A stretch of DNA of 64,000 bases from assembly GCF_019168305.1 (NCBI RefSeq), contig NZ_JAHTBI010000039.1:1-64000 (forward strand). The letters are read 5' to 3'. Shown here one piece after another: positions 8,162-17,332 of the stretch (position 1 is its first letter; each line of letters opens with the position of its first letter). Origin of the DNA: Pseudomonas aegrilactucae (lineage in GTDB: Bacteria; Pseudomonadota; Gammaproteobacteria; Pseudomonadales; Pseudomonadaceae). The position numbers and the translations under genes were made by a program. Below the pieces are notes generated by a model. It searched no databases and was not told the DNA's origin. It saw only the letters and a list, made by a program, of their open reading frames with translations.

Positions 8162-10395
8162 ACGCACAGCACCTCCTGGACCTGAGCCAGCGCCTCCATG
8201 AGTGGATGGAGAAATACAACCCGGAACTGGAAAAGGACATCGCCCAGTGGCTGCAAAAGCATGCCATCGACCGCCCCGAAGCCCTGGAGAAGGCCTTCGA
8301 CCAATTGGCCGAGGACGATCGCCTGCTGCAGATCGGTGTCGTGGGGAGGGTCAAGGCCGGCAAGTCCTCGCTGCTCAATGCGCTGATCTTCGACGGATAC
8401 TCGATCCTGCCCAAGGCAGCGACACCGATGACCGCAGCGCTGACCACGCTGACCTACGGTGATGCCTTCGGCGCGCAGGTCCAGTTCTACACTGCCGCCG
8501 ACCGGGAAAACATCGAGCAAAGCTCCTTGCGCTACGAACAGCGCCTGCGCGAGGAGAAGGCCCAGGCCTTCGAAACCCTGAGGCAGCGTCGCCTGCGCAG
8601 CGGACGCAGCGTCGATGACGAGCAGTTCAACGCCGATGTCGAGAAAACCGCGCAACGTGCCCTCCAGGGCGAACATGCCCTGGTCGCGGCCCATGATCAG
8701 TGGCAGCGCATTCGCGGTCTGAAAATCGACCTCGCGGCTCTCGACAGCGAAGCCCGCCTGCATGCCGCCGACGCCCAGGCGCTGGCCAGACAGTTGCTCG
8801 ATTATGTGAGCGCCGATGGCGAGTACATGCCACTGACCAAGAGCGTGGACATCTTCCTGCCTCTGGACTCGCTGCGGAACCTGCGCATCATCGACACGCC
8901 GGGCCTGAACGACCCGGTCCAGTCCCGCGAGGAGCGCACCACCGCCCTGCTCAAGCACTGCGACGTGGTGTTCATCGTCAGCCCTGCCGGCCAGTTCCTC
9001 AGCGAGCAGGACATCGAGATGATGAGCCGGATCACCCAGAAGGAAGGCGTGCAGGAGCTGGTCCTGATCGCCAGCCAGGTCGACAACCAGCTGTATGGCA
9101 GCGACACCCGCCAGCCAACCTTGCAGGGCGCCCTGGACAAGATCACCCGGACCCTCGGCACGCATATGGTCGATACCCTGCAACGCTTGAAGGTCCAGCA
9201 CCCGGAGATCGGTGCGACCTTCGATAGTCTGATCGAGCGAGGCGCCGGCAGGGTCCTGTATACCTCGGGCATTTGCCGCAGCCTGTCGGTACGCTTCGAG
9301 CAGCAGGACGGCTGGGACAGCGGCGAGTGCAAGGCCTGGGACAACCTGCGGACCCACTACCCCGATTTTTTCACCCCCGAGCATGCCGAGCGCTGCCGGG
9401 GCAATCTCGACCTGCTTGGCAACACCGAGGCGTTGCGCGCGGTGCTGGAGGAAGTCCGCCAGCAGAAAGCGCGGATCATCGAGGACCGTCGCGAGGAGCT
9501 CGTCCGCGCCAAAGCCTCCGCCTTGGAAGCCTTCCGCGCCGACCTGCTCGGTTTCACCCAGGCCAAGTACCAGGAAGTGCGCAGCGCCGACATCGAGAGC
9601 CTCAAGGCCCAGCGGCGAAAGCTGGACAGCTTGATGGTGGTGGGCGTCCATGAGCTGGATACCGTCCTGGCCGACTGCGCAGCGGAGTTTTGCCAGAACC
9701 TGAAGCGGGATCTCACCAAGGAGCTCGACACCGCCTATCGCTCGACGCTCAAGGATGTCGGAAATTCGGCGAAGGAAGAGACCAAACACGTCACCAGGGT
9801 GCGCGACAGCATCGCGGCAAAACTCGCCAACTGGGCGTGGGGCGGCGGTACCGAAACCCACCAGTACACCGAGTTCAAGCTGTTCTGGCTCCAGGTCCGC
9901 GAGGATCTGGAGGAGTTTGCCAAGGGCCTGGGCGGGAGCCTGAAGGGTACGAGCAAAGCGCTCGCTAAACAGTTCCGGCAGGAACTGATCAAGGCCTCTA
10001 CTGCAGTCGCAAGGCGTCATCTGGGCGACGAGCTCGACCCGGCACTGGTCATCCGTACCACCGAGTCCCTGGCTGCGGCGCTGAAATTGCCCGCTTTCGA
10101 GCTCGACACCCGGCAGTTGAACAAGCTCAAGGGCACCGGAAGCTTCCTGAAGGACAACGAAGCGCGGGCATTCCTGGATGAGGCAAAGGCTCTGCTGGAG
10201 ACACTCAAGGCACAGGCCCGGACGCAAATACGCGAGTTCACGGATGATGTGCCCGACCGGCTCCCGACGTCCTTCAGCAGCGCCTTCTTCCAGGACATGC
10301 GCGAACGCATGGAGCAGTTGGAACAACAGGTCGACAACGCCCTCATGACCCTGGACCGTCTGCAACGCATGGCTCGGGAGCTGGAAGCGGCATGA
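8158..10395 (+). CDS. Dynamin-like GTPase 2
   Basis: This 745-aa protein has a P-loop GRVKAGKS at residues 63-70, a threonine-rich switch I (TPMTAALTT, about 89-97), the G3 box DTPG at 246-249 and SQVD at 306-309 in the G4 position. The rest is mainly long charged helices, as in the stalk of dynamin-like proteins. No obvious transmembrane span is seen, so membrane contact may come through the partner GTPase. Its ATG overlaps the stop of GTPase 1 by four bases and its own stop overlaps the start of GTPase 3, so the three should be made together. It is distinct in sequence from both neighbours and so is not a simple duplication. A role in a heteromeric membrane complex is inferred. Confidence 0.85.
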   Translation: MNAQHLLDLSQRLHEWMEKYNPELEKDIAQWLQKHAIDRPEALEKAFDQLAEDDRLLQIGVVGRVKAGKSSLLNALIFDGYSILPKAATPMTAALTTLTYGDAFGAQVQFYTAADRENIEQSSLRYEQRLREEKAQAFETLRQRRLRSGRSVDDEQFNADVEKTAQRALQGEHALVAAHDQWQRIRGLKIDLAALDSEARLHAADAQALARQLLDYVSADGEYMPLTKSVDIFLPLDSLRNLRIIDTPGLNDPVQSREERTTALLKHCDVVFIVSPAGQFLSEQDIEMMSRITQKEGVQELVLIASQVDNQLYGSDTRQPTLQGALDKITRTLGTHMVDTLQRLKVQHPEIGATFDSLIERGAGRVLYTSGICRSLSVRFEQQDGWDSGECKAWDNLRTHYPDFFTPEHAERCRGNLDLLGNTEALRAVLEEVRQQKARIIEDRREELVRAKASALEAFRADLLGFTQAKYQEVRSADIESLKAQRRKLDSLMVVGVHELDTVLADCAAEFCQNLKRDLTKELDTAYRSTLKDVGNSAKEETKHVTRVRDSIAAKLANWAWGGGTETHQYTEFKLFWLQVREDLEEFAKGLGGSLKGTSKALAKQFRQELIKASTAVARRHLGDELDPALVIRTTESLAAALKLPAFELDTRQLNKLKGTGSFLKDNEARAFLDEAKALLETLKAQARTQIREFTDDVPDRLPTSFSSAFFQDMRERMEQLEQQVDNALMTLDRLQRMARELEAA

Positions 10396-12362
10396 AGACC
10401 GAACTCTTTTCGCCGGCGCTGATGGCCCAGCTGGACAAGCTGGGCCAGTGGTTCATCCGCCATCGCAAGCAATTGCATAACACCGTGGTCGAGTCCCTGC
10501 AGGTGGCGGATGATCGGCACGATGTCCTGAGCCGGGAGTATCAGGACACGGTCGGGCGCCTGGCGTCGCTAAAGGCCGACCACGCGCAACTGACCGAACG
10601 CCAGGCCAGCACTCGCGCCGAACTGGACGACACTCGACAGGCCCTGCACGAAACACAACGCTCCTTGAAGGAGGCCAATACCCGGCATGTCCAGGCGCAA
10701 CAGACAGCGAAGCTGCGTTTCGACACTTTGTCGGCGCGGCATGCACAGCTGATCCAGGAGTTCAACAGCCTCGAACAGGCGCGCCAGGCCGTGGAGCTGA
10801 TTCTCGAGCAGACCAGGAGTGAACTGCGGACCGGCGCCGAGGCGCTCTACGCGGCGACCAGACGGCACGAGCTGCTGAGCCAGGAACACCACGACGCCCT
10901 GGAACGGCTCGATGCACTGAGCACCGAGCACGAGTGCCTGAGCGCAAGACAGGCCGCTACCGCCGCCGAGCTCGACAACACCCGACTGGCGCTTGAGGAC
11001 ATACGGCAGTCGCTGGAAAACATCCGCCAGGACCTGCAACACCGCCTGGAAGCACATGACGCCCTGCAACGGACCCTCGAGGACGAACAACAGAAGCGCG
11101 CTCAGCTGGCCGACGAATTCAACGCACTGCATCAACGCCATGGCGACACCTGGACACGCTTTCAGCTCATCTCCAGGCTGCTTGCCGCTCGGCCTCGGGA
11201 CAACGCCGGGCTGGTGCGCTTCAAGGAGCTGCTGAGCAACGAATACATGGCGTTCGCGGACGGCGAATCATCCCTGGCGACAGAAGCAAAGGCCGTCACG
11301 ATGCTGCAGTCGATCCAGCAGGAACTGGCCTTGCTCGTCGGCTTCCCGGAAGTTCACCAGCGAACCATCGTCGGGATCGTCGGCGGTTTCAGCAGCGGCA
11401 AGTCGGAGTTCATCAACAGCTTCATCCAGGACCCCGAGGTGTGCCTGCCGGTCGGCATGCAGCCGGTGACCGCCATACCCAGCTACGTGCTGGCGACACC
11501 AGCGCCGATGATCCGCGGCTATTCGGCGAACGGCGGGCATATCCCGCTGGAGGTGGAGTTCTACAAAAGCATCTCCCATGCCTTCATCAACTCCTTCAGC
11601 TTCGACCTGAAGAGCCTGATGCCCTTCATGTGCGTGGGTGTGCGGATGCACCCCGAGCATTTCAGTCACATTTGCCTCATCGACACCCCTGGCTATAACC
11701 CGCCGCTGACAGCCGCTGAGCACAGTCATGGCGACAAGCGCACCGCCATCCAGTTCGCCCGGCAGGCCGACGCGATCGTCTGGTTGATCGGCCTGGACGT
11801 CAACGGCACGGTGCCGGACTCGGACCTGGATTTCATCCAGGAGATCGGTGTCGAGCAGCGCCCGGTTTACGTGGTGCTGACCAAGGCCGACCTGAAGGCC
11901 ATGGACCACATCGAGGAGGTCATGGAGGAGGTCCGCGAGGTTCTGGAAGACGTGGGCATTGCGGTGGAAGGGATCAGCGCGTACAGCTCCACCCTGCGTG
12001 AGGAGGTGATGTATCAAGGGGTTCCGCTGCTGGAGTATTTCAGCGGGATCAACCAGCGCGGCGACGCGCGCAGTCACCTGGAGGGCCGGCTGCGGGAGGT
12101 GTTCTCGATGTACGACGAGGCTATCCAGGCCGATATCGACACCATTCGCGCGCAGAAAACCGCCATCAACGGCCTGCGGCTCGACAGCCTGGAAATCGCC
12201 GGCGAAAAGGCCTACAAGCGCATGCTCGACCCCATCGACAAGCTCGACAGCAAACTCGACACCGCTCCGCTGGAGCGCTGCCTTGAGGAATCACGACAGC
12301 TGTATGGGGCGTTCAGCGATGCGGTTCGGCTAACTGTGGAAGCATCTGAATCAGAGGTGTGA
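10392..12362 (+). CDS. Coiled-coil dynamin-like GTPase 3
   Basis: This 656-aa protein has unusual order. A long N-terminal coiled coil (about residues 45-250, rich in Glu, Gln, Arg and Leu, with two similar stretches ending in SARHAQL and SARQAAT-like words) precedes the GTPase domain. The G domain has GGFSSGKS near 331-338, DTPGYN near 430-435 and TKAD near 496-499. A short helical tail ends the protein. Switch I may be the PVGMQPVTAIPSY segment. The coiled coil probably mediates dimerisation or bridges to another component. It closes the operon; no terminator is evident before the gene debris that follows. The GTPase call is secure from the motifs. Confidence 0.82.
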   Translation: MKTELFSPALMAQLDKLGQWFIRHRKQLHNTVVESLQVADDRHDVLSREYQDTVGRLASLKADHAQLTERQASTRAELDDTRQALHETQRSLKEANTRHVQAQQTAKLRFDTLSARHAQLIQEFNSLEQARQAVELILEQTRSELRTGAEALYAATRRHELLSQEHHDALERLDALSTEHECLSARQAATAAELDNTRLALEDIRQSLENIRQDLQHRLEAHDALQRTLEDEQQKRAQLADEFNALHQRHGDTWTRFQLISRLLAARPRDNAGLVRFKELLSNEYMAFADGESSLATEAKAVTMLQSIQQELALLVGFPEVHQRTIVGIVGGFSSGKSEFINSFIQDPEVCLPVGMQPVTAIPSYVLATPAPMIRGYSANGGHIPLEVEFYKSISHAFINSFSFDLKSLMPFMCVGVRMHPEHFSHICLIDTPGYNPPLTAAEHSHGDKRTAIQFARQADAIVWLIGLDVNGTVPDSDLDFIQEIGVEQRPVYVVLTKADLKAMDHIEEVMEEVREVLEDVGIAVEGISAYSSTLREEVMYQGVPLLEYFSGINQRGDARSHLEGRLREVFSMYDEAIQADIDTIRAQKTAINGLRLDSLEIAGEKAYKRMLDPIDKLDSKLDTAPLERCLEESRQLYGAFSDAVRLTVEASESEV

Positions 12363-13053
12363 AGCTGGTTCGGCGAAAACTGCCCCAACACCTTTCTGAT
12401 CACACAGCTCGTCAAAGTAAAAACCGTAGAGAGCAAACCTGGTCAGGCAATGTATGTGATGAAGATCACTCAAACGTTGCTCCAGCGATATCAGCGTGTT
12501 GCGCAGCGTGGCAGCACCGCTTGCCATATGAAGGAAAATCACGTGGCCAAGGCAAAGCAAACACTGGAGTAGCGCCTCTCTTTATTTAAGTTCAGGCCTT
12601 ACCCTGTGTCCTGTTCGGGAGTACTGCTTCAACATGAGCAGGTGTACCCGTGAGCGTGATGGCATCGTCAGATATGGATTACTCATCAAGATAAGGAGGA
12701 GCACTGAATATCAGCCACTGCCACCCAGATCCATGTCAGTAATCGCCCTTCGCGATCGCGCATCCTGCTGGGGGTGTCGCGGGTATTTCTGGGGGTATAT
12801 TTCCGCTTCTTTAGACCAGAAATTCCGCCCTAGAGGCCTGTCAAAATGTTCTTTATCGAGTTCATCTTCGATGCTACCGAGAAGGCCAGCTGGTAGACCA
12901 GCCGGCCCGGCTGAGCCCAACCAGTGCAGCTGTACCCTCCGAACCCGGGTGCCAGCCACATGGTACATAGACCGATGCGGACTTAAGAATCAGAGGCCCT
13001 CTTTCCTCAAGTCTGCCGCTGTGTCCTCCCGCCTGCCATTGTGCTCATAGTCT
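12363..13053. other. Gene-poor debris with GGGGGT-type repeats
   Basis: No convincing gene is seen. Short open frames on both strands have no recognisable product. At 12768-12803 three related words occur close together (CTGGGGGTGTC, CGGGTATTTC, CTGGGGGTATATTTC). Clusters of GGGGGTAT are often found just upstream of tyrosine integrase genes of genomic islands, but no integrase follows here. The word CCTGTCAAAATGTTCT at 12837-12852 weakly resembles the start of the dispersed repeat at 35 and 21655. Confidence 0.4.
12768..12803 (+). repeat. Direct GGGGGTATTT-like repeats, possible island-junction relic
   Basis: Three imperfect direct repeats built on GGGGGTATTTC are packed into 36 bases. Similar arrays accompany integrase genes at island ends, so this may mark a former island edge. 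No att duplication or tRNA could be found in the window. Confidence 0.3.
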
Positions 13054-13368
13054 TTGGCCAAGTCATCCAGAACAGCAGCTGGCCATCTGCTGCTTTACGC
13101 TCTCGCCCTTACGGCATTGCCTATCTCGGGGTGGGTCTGGAGCTCGGTCGCGGACAAGCCGATCATGGTACTGAGCTTTTTCCAACTCCCCCCTCTCACT
13201 GCACCTCAGCCAGATGCCTACGATATCGCCAAATGGGTACATGTCACCTTCGCTTGGAGCTCGGTGGTCTTGGTTCTTGGCCACATCGCCATGGCGCTCA
13301 AGCATCACTGGATCGATAAAGATGGTGTGCTCACGAGCATGCTCCCTGGCTCAAAAGCTCGTAGTTGA
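13054..13368 (+). pseudogene. Cytochrome b561 C-terminal fragment
   Basis: The frame (about 104 codons from a TTG) ends like the cytochrome b561 (YodB/CybB) family. A segment HLLLYALALTALPISGWVWS corresponds to the third membrane helix. A last helix with VHVTFAWSSVVLVLGHIAMA and the typical ending ALKHHWIDKDGVLTSMLPG follow. The family is normally about 180 residues with four helices; the first two helices and their heme-ligating histidines are missing, and the upstream frame is closed. It is therefore a truncated relic. The 334 bases after it (13369-13702) hold nothing recognisable. Confidence 0.75.
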
Positions 13369-13702
13369 TCATCCGAATAGGCCTCCAGTAGCGTGATGGC
13401 CTCATGCCTCATCATCCTTTGTAAAGTGCCACAACCTTCTCAGGGCTGGCACACCACTCGGAGCAAGTGCTGTCTGCATCTACCAAAGGAAGGGGATCGC
13501 GTCGCGCTTCGAGATCACACACTCAAGATCAAGGATTCGTTTGTATGAGCAGGTATCGCCGCGATGCTGATGCCGAATCTTTCGCGCTATGGGTACATCA
13601 GCGGTTCCGGTGAGATCGAAGAGCGCACCGGTTTGAAGGGTTGCGCAAAGTCACACGCTGCGAGCGTTTGAAGCACTGACGATTACAGCAGGTAGTTGAA
13701 AA

Positions 13703-13730
13703 GGGCCCATGAGATCCATGGGCCTTTTTT
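13703..13730 (+). terminator. Rho-independent terminator
   Basis: The stem GGCCCATG / CATGGGCC (13704-13711 and 13717-13724) with loop AGATC is followed by six T on the plus strand. An AAAA run before the stem gives it some terminator character on the minus strand too, where it would end the AGCS transporter gene. Confidence 0.8.
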
Positions 13731-13733
13731 GCA

Positions 13734-15188
13734 TCACTGGGTAGCAGATGCAGGTGCAACTTGAGTGACCGTTTCGGCGAGGACGCTGGCCGCGTGCTCC
13801 CGGTTCGGCCATGCCTGCAAATCAAGATCAAGATCCTTGAACTGACTTGAATCGAAGACAGGCGTTTTGATGCCGGCTTTGCGTTGCTGGTCATAGTCGC
13901 GCAGCAAGCGCATGCCGACATTGAACAACAGCGCCAGGGCGATCAGATTCACGAAGGCCAGCAGCGTCATGGTGATATCGGCAAAAGCGAACACGGTGCC
14001 CAGATTTTGTACGGCCCCCCAAAGGATCAGCAGCAGTACCAAACCACGATAGACAATGACTGCAGCGCGCTTGTCGCCCAGCAGAAAGCGCAGGTTATTC
14101 TCGCCCAGGTAGTAGTTGTAGAGGATCGACGTGAAGACAAACAGCGCCAACGCCACGCTGATGAAGGTGCGTCCCCAGTCTCCGACCACTGCCGCCAACG
14201 CGTTCTGAGTCAGCACCAGGCCATCGCCTTCAAAACCAGCCGTGTAAAATCCTGACAGCAGAATCAGCAGCGCCGTGCAGGTACAGATCACAAAGGTATC
14301 GAGAAAAACACTGAAGGCTTGAACCACCCCTTGAGCCGCCGGGTGATCCACTTTCGCCACCGCGGCTACGTTGGGAGCACTCCCCAGACCCGCCTCGTTG
14401 GCAAACACCCCGCGTTTGACGCCCATGACAATGGCACTGCCGACCAGGCCGGCAAACGCCTGATCCAGGCCGAAAGCACTTTTGAAGATGGTCATCAGCA
14501 TTCCGGGAACATGATCAAACTGGAGCACGATCACATAAACGGTCACGCCAATGTAAGCCAGCGTTTTGACCGGCACCAGCAGATCCGAGACCGCGGCGAT
14601 GCGCTTGATGCCGCCCATGAACACCACGCCAAGCAATATGGCAATCGTAATGCCAGAGTAGGTCGTGGAGAAACCGAACGCATTATTCAGCGAGTGAGTC
14701 ACGGCATGGGATTGCAGTCCGTTGAAGGCGAAACCAAAGGTCACCAATAGCAGTAACGCCATGACCTTGCCCAGCCAGGGTTGTTTCAGTCCGTACTGGA
14801 TGTAGTACGACGGCCCGCCACGAAACTGCCCGTTCGCATCACACCGTTTGTACAACTGCCCAAGGCTGCATTCAAAGAAGCTGGTGGACATACCCACCAG
14901 CGCCGTCACCCACATCCAGAACACCGCGCCCGGCCCGCCCAACGTTACCGCCAACCCAACACCGGCGATATTGCCCGCACCTACGCGCCCCGCCAGGCTA
15001 AGCATCAAGGCCTGGAAGGAGCTGATCTGCCCGGCACTCTTTTGCACGCTATCGCGGAAAGCGCCGAACATATGCAAAAAATGGCGAAACTGCACAAAGC
15101 GCGAGCGCACCGTGAAGTAGCCGCCCAGGCCTACGATGAGCACGATCAGAAGCTTGCCGGAGAGAAAATCATTAATGACATCAAGCAT
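13734..15188 (-). CDS. Sodium:alanine/glycine symporter, AGCS family
   Basis: This 484-aa inner-membrane protein has many hydrophobic helices and the AGCS signature GRVGAGNIAGVG at residues 67-78. Family members (AlsT, DagA) import small neutral amino acids with sodium. Length and motif order are normal, so the gene looks intact. It stands alone on the minus strand, ending next to the bidirectional hairpin at 13703. The neighbouring alpha/beta hydrolase, LysR gene and RraA/aminotransferase operon could share a substrate with it; an amino acid would fit the aminotransferase. That link is inference. Confidence 0.9.
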   Translation of the reverse strand: MLDVINDFLSGKLLIVLIVGLGGYFTVRSRFVQFRHFLHMFGAFRDSVQKSAGQISSFQALMLSLAGRVGAGNIAGVGLAVTLGGPGAVFWMWVTALVGMSTSFFECSLGQLYKRCDANGQFRGGPSYYIQYGLKQPWLGKVMALLLLVTFGFAFNGLQSHAVTHSLNNAFGFSTTYSGITIAILLGVVFMGGIKRIAAVSDLLVPVKTLAYIGVTVYVIVLQFDHVPGMLMTIFKSAFGLDQAFAGLVGSAIVMGVKRGVFANEAGLGSAPNVAAVAKVDHPAAQGVVQAFSVFLDTFVICTCTALLILLSGFYTAGFEGDGLVLTQNALAAVVGDWGRTFISVALALFVFTSILYNYYLGENNLRFLLGDKRAAVIVYRGLVLLLILWGAVQNLGTVFAFADITMTLLAFVNLIALALLFNVGMRLLRDYDQQRKAGIKTPVFDSSQFKDLDLDLQAWPNREHAASVLAETVTQVAPASATQ

Positions 15189-15355
15189 GGGTCGAACCTC
15201 TTGTTGTTATAGGTACACGGATTTCAGGCACGCAAGCGTCTGCACACATCGCCGCCCGAAGGCAGCAGAAGTGACTGGACCTGTTCTTGAAGTTCAACGT
15301 TGTGGCCTGACTGGGCCTCCATGAAAAAATCAGGAAGCCCTCAGTAAGACCGGAC

Positions 15356-16174
15356 TTACCCGGTAAGGCTGCTCGCCTGGAAATCGGCGATCTGTTGCCA
15401 CATCGCGATGGGGTTGGAATACATCGGGAAATGCCCGCAATCAGGAATGGGCGCTAGCCGGACACCCTCGGCCTGGATATGCGAAAGATAGGACAATGAA
15501 GCGTTCTGTTCGCCGTACATGAACATCCTTGGGCATTTCAACCCGAGGAACTTGCCCATCAGATCGGCGTTATCGGAGAGATCGACCATCGACTGAAAAA
15601 TCCCCCGCACCGCACCGGCACGCACCTTGTGCCGCAAGCTCGCGGAATATAGCGCGCTGGCATAGGCCGGGGCGTGCCGGGCACGTTCGATGAAGGCCGC
15701 AAAAAACGCCTCGGCATCGCTGCTCGGATAGTCAACGATCTCCCGGCTGAGAAAGCAGTCTTCCGGGGCGATATTGCCCTCAATATCGACGAAGCTGAGC
15801 ACTCGGTCCGGAAACTGATGCGCCAGCATCAATGCGGTCAAACCTCCCATGGAGTGTCCAACCAGATGAAAGCGCTCGATGCCGAAATGCTCCAGCACCC
15901 GCAATGCTGCCTGCAGCAGAAAGGGAATGGAAATCCTGGAAAGGTCATCGCACTGGCTTTCACCACAACCCGGTGCGTCGTAAGCAACGAAAGGATGACC
16001 GGCGAATGCGGGCTGCTGCACGATGTCGGCATAGTCCTCCTTGGTCGAACCAAATCCATGCAGGAACACGATTGGCGCAAGGACGCCGGCACGATGGATG
16101 GCAGCCACGTTCAGTTGGACGTCATCCACGGTCACCGGGAGTTGCACGTGAGTGAACGTTTCGGGTGAGGGCAC
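15356..16174 (-). CDS. Alpha/beta hydrolase
   Basis: This 272-aa hydrolase has the oxyanion-side motif HGFG near residues 39-42, the nucleophile elbow GHSMGG with Ser108 and a C-terminal His in CGHFP. The frame stays open to an ATG at 16243, but AAGGAG lies eight bases before the GTG at 16174, which removes 23 unlikely residues; I use the GTG. The family covers esterases, haloperoxidase-like enzymes and C-C bond hydrolases, so the substrate cannot be named. It lies between a transporter gene and a LysR gene on the same strand, with gaps of about 160-170 bases, so it may have its own promoter. Confidence 0.85.
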   Translation of the reverse strand: MPSPETFTHVQLPVTVDDVQLNVAAIHRAGVLAPIVFLHGFGSTKEDYADIVQQPAFAGHPFVAYDAPGCGESQCDDLSRISIPFLLQAALRVLEHFGIERFHLVGHSMGGLTALMLAHQFPDRVLSFVDIEGNIAPEDCFLSREIVDYPSSDAEAFFAAFIERARHAPAYASALYSASLRHKVRAGAVRGIFQSMVDLSDNADLMGKFLGLKCPRMFMYGEQNASLSYLSHIQAEGVRLAPIPDCGHFPMYSNPIAMWQQIADFQASSLTG

Positions 16175-16333
16175 GTTATTGACTCCTTGAGCGAAAAGGT
16201 TGGGCCGAGCCTGGGTTGCAGGCAGCCAGGCACGTAATTTCAAAGGAATCGAGCTATCTGTAAATTCCTAATACGGGAAGTCTTTCATACGTCAAACCTA
16301 TCAACCGAAGCTCGCGCACAATCCTTGGTCAAC

Positions 16334-17227
16334 TTACACCTTGGCCCGGAACCGAGCCACGACATCCTCCACGACCGGATTGGGCCGATCTACATTCCAG
16401 GCCACCGCGGTCGTCACGACATTGAGTTTCTGGCTCAGCGCCCGAAACACCACGTTGTCCGGCGCCAGTTTTTTCAAGGATGCCGGCACCAGTGCGATGC
16501 CTTGGCCATAGCTGACAAAGGCAATTTGCGAAGCGACGGAACGCACTTCATGCAGCACCCGAGGAGAAAAGCCGCTGGCCCGGCAGGTCGCGATCAGATT
16601 GTCGAAATACACCGGGCTGACCTTTCGGGAAAACATCACCAGGGGTTCATTGGAAAGACCAGACAGACTGATCCGAGTACGCGAAGCCAAGGGGTGGTCA
16701 CTGGGCAGTGCCACCACCAGGCGATCTTCCAGTAGCGGCAGTGAGTTGATCGAAGCCCCAAGATCACCGTCCAGCCGAGCGAAGGCCAGGTCGATGTCGC
16801 CGGCCTCCAGCGCCGGGACGGCTTCGACGCTGTCGATCTCCCGCACTGAGACAGTGAGGTGCGGGTAGTCGCCCTTCAGTTGCTCGATCAGCCCCGGCAA
16901 GACATCAAACATGGCTGTGGAAATCGCACCAATGGTCAACATCCCCGACTGTCCCGCCACCGCCTCCTCCACGGCAAGTTCCAGACGTTCCAGTTGGTCG
17001 GCGAATTTACGCACCGCCGGCAGAATCGCCACCCCCACTGGAGTCAGCTTCGCACCGCGTCGTGAACGGTCGAACAGCTTGACCTTGAGCGCCTGCTCCA
17101 GCGCCTGAATCTGCTCACTCAGCGGTGGCTGAGACATACCCAAACGCTTGGCCGCGCGCCCGAAATTCTGTTCTTCGGCCACCGCCAGGAACAACCAGAG
17201 ATGACGAATCAGTCGAAAATTGATCAT
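16334..17227 (-). CDS. LysR-type transcriptional regulator
   Basis: This 297-aa protein has the N-terminal winged helix of the LysR family (FGRAAKRLGMSQPPLSEQI, about residues 22-40) and the two-lobe effector domain behind it. It is transcribed divergently from the three RraA-like genes across a 105-bp gap, the usual arrangement for a LysR activator of its neighbour. The effector is unknown; an intermediate of the HMG-aldolase pathway or its amino acid precursor is the natural guess. Confidence 0.9.
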   Translation of the reverse strand: MINFRLIRHLWLFLAVAEEQNFGRAAKRLGMSQPPLSEQIQALEQALKVKLFDRSRRGAKLTPVGVAILPAVRKFADQLERLELAVEEAVAGQSGMLTIGAISTAMFDVLPGLIEQLKGDYPHLTVSVREIDSVEAVPALEAGDIDLAFARLDGDLGASINSLPLLEDRLVVALPSDHPLASRTRISLSGLSNEPLVMFSRKVSPVYFDNLIATCRASGFSPRVLHEVRSVASQIAFVSYGQGIALVPASLKKLAPDNVVFRALSQKLNVVTTAVAWNVDRPNPVVEDVVARFRAKV

Positions 17228-17332
17228 GTTTAACCCATAGGCTTAACGTATTTAATGTATCTGTGATTAGTAATATACCTATCAAATTATCTCACTGACA
17301 CTGGGCGCCTCTGTCACCACTGGGGCTTTCCC
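17228..17332. promoter_or_regulatory. Divergent LysR / RraA-operon promoter region
   Basis: This short AT-rich gap lies between divergent genes. It contains the words TTAACGTATTTAATG and GATTAGTAATATACC, compatible with LysR half-sites of the T-N11-A type, although no single site stands out. The outer words ATAGG (about 17239) and CCTAT (about 17277) are mutually inverted. Confidence 0.4.

Noticed and set aside
8143..10365. Long 740-aa minus-strand frame opposite GTPase 2
   Set aside because: It is a mirror frame of a GC-rich gene with no recognisable motif; the plus strand has all GTPase boxes.
6395..12362. Plain Eleos (LeoA/LeoBC) system
   Set aside because: Three distinct dynamin-like proteins are present and a helicase/PLD operon is attached; I cannot confirm homology to LeoA or LeoBC without a search, so the name was not assigned.
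12837..12868. Third copy of the dispersed repeat
   Set aside because: Only a short word (TCAAAATGTT) resembles the repeat; the rest does not align.
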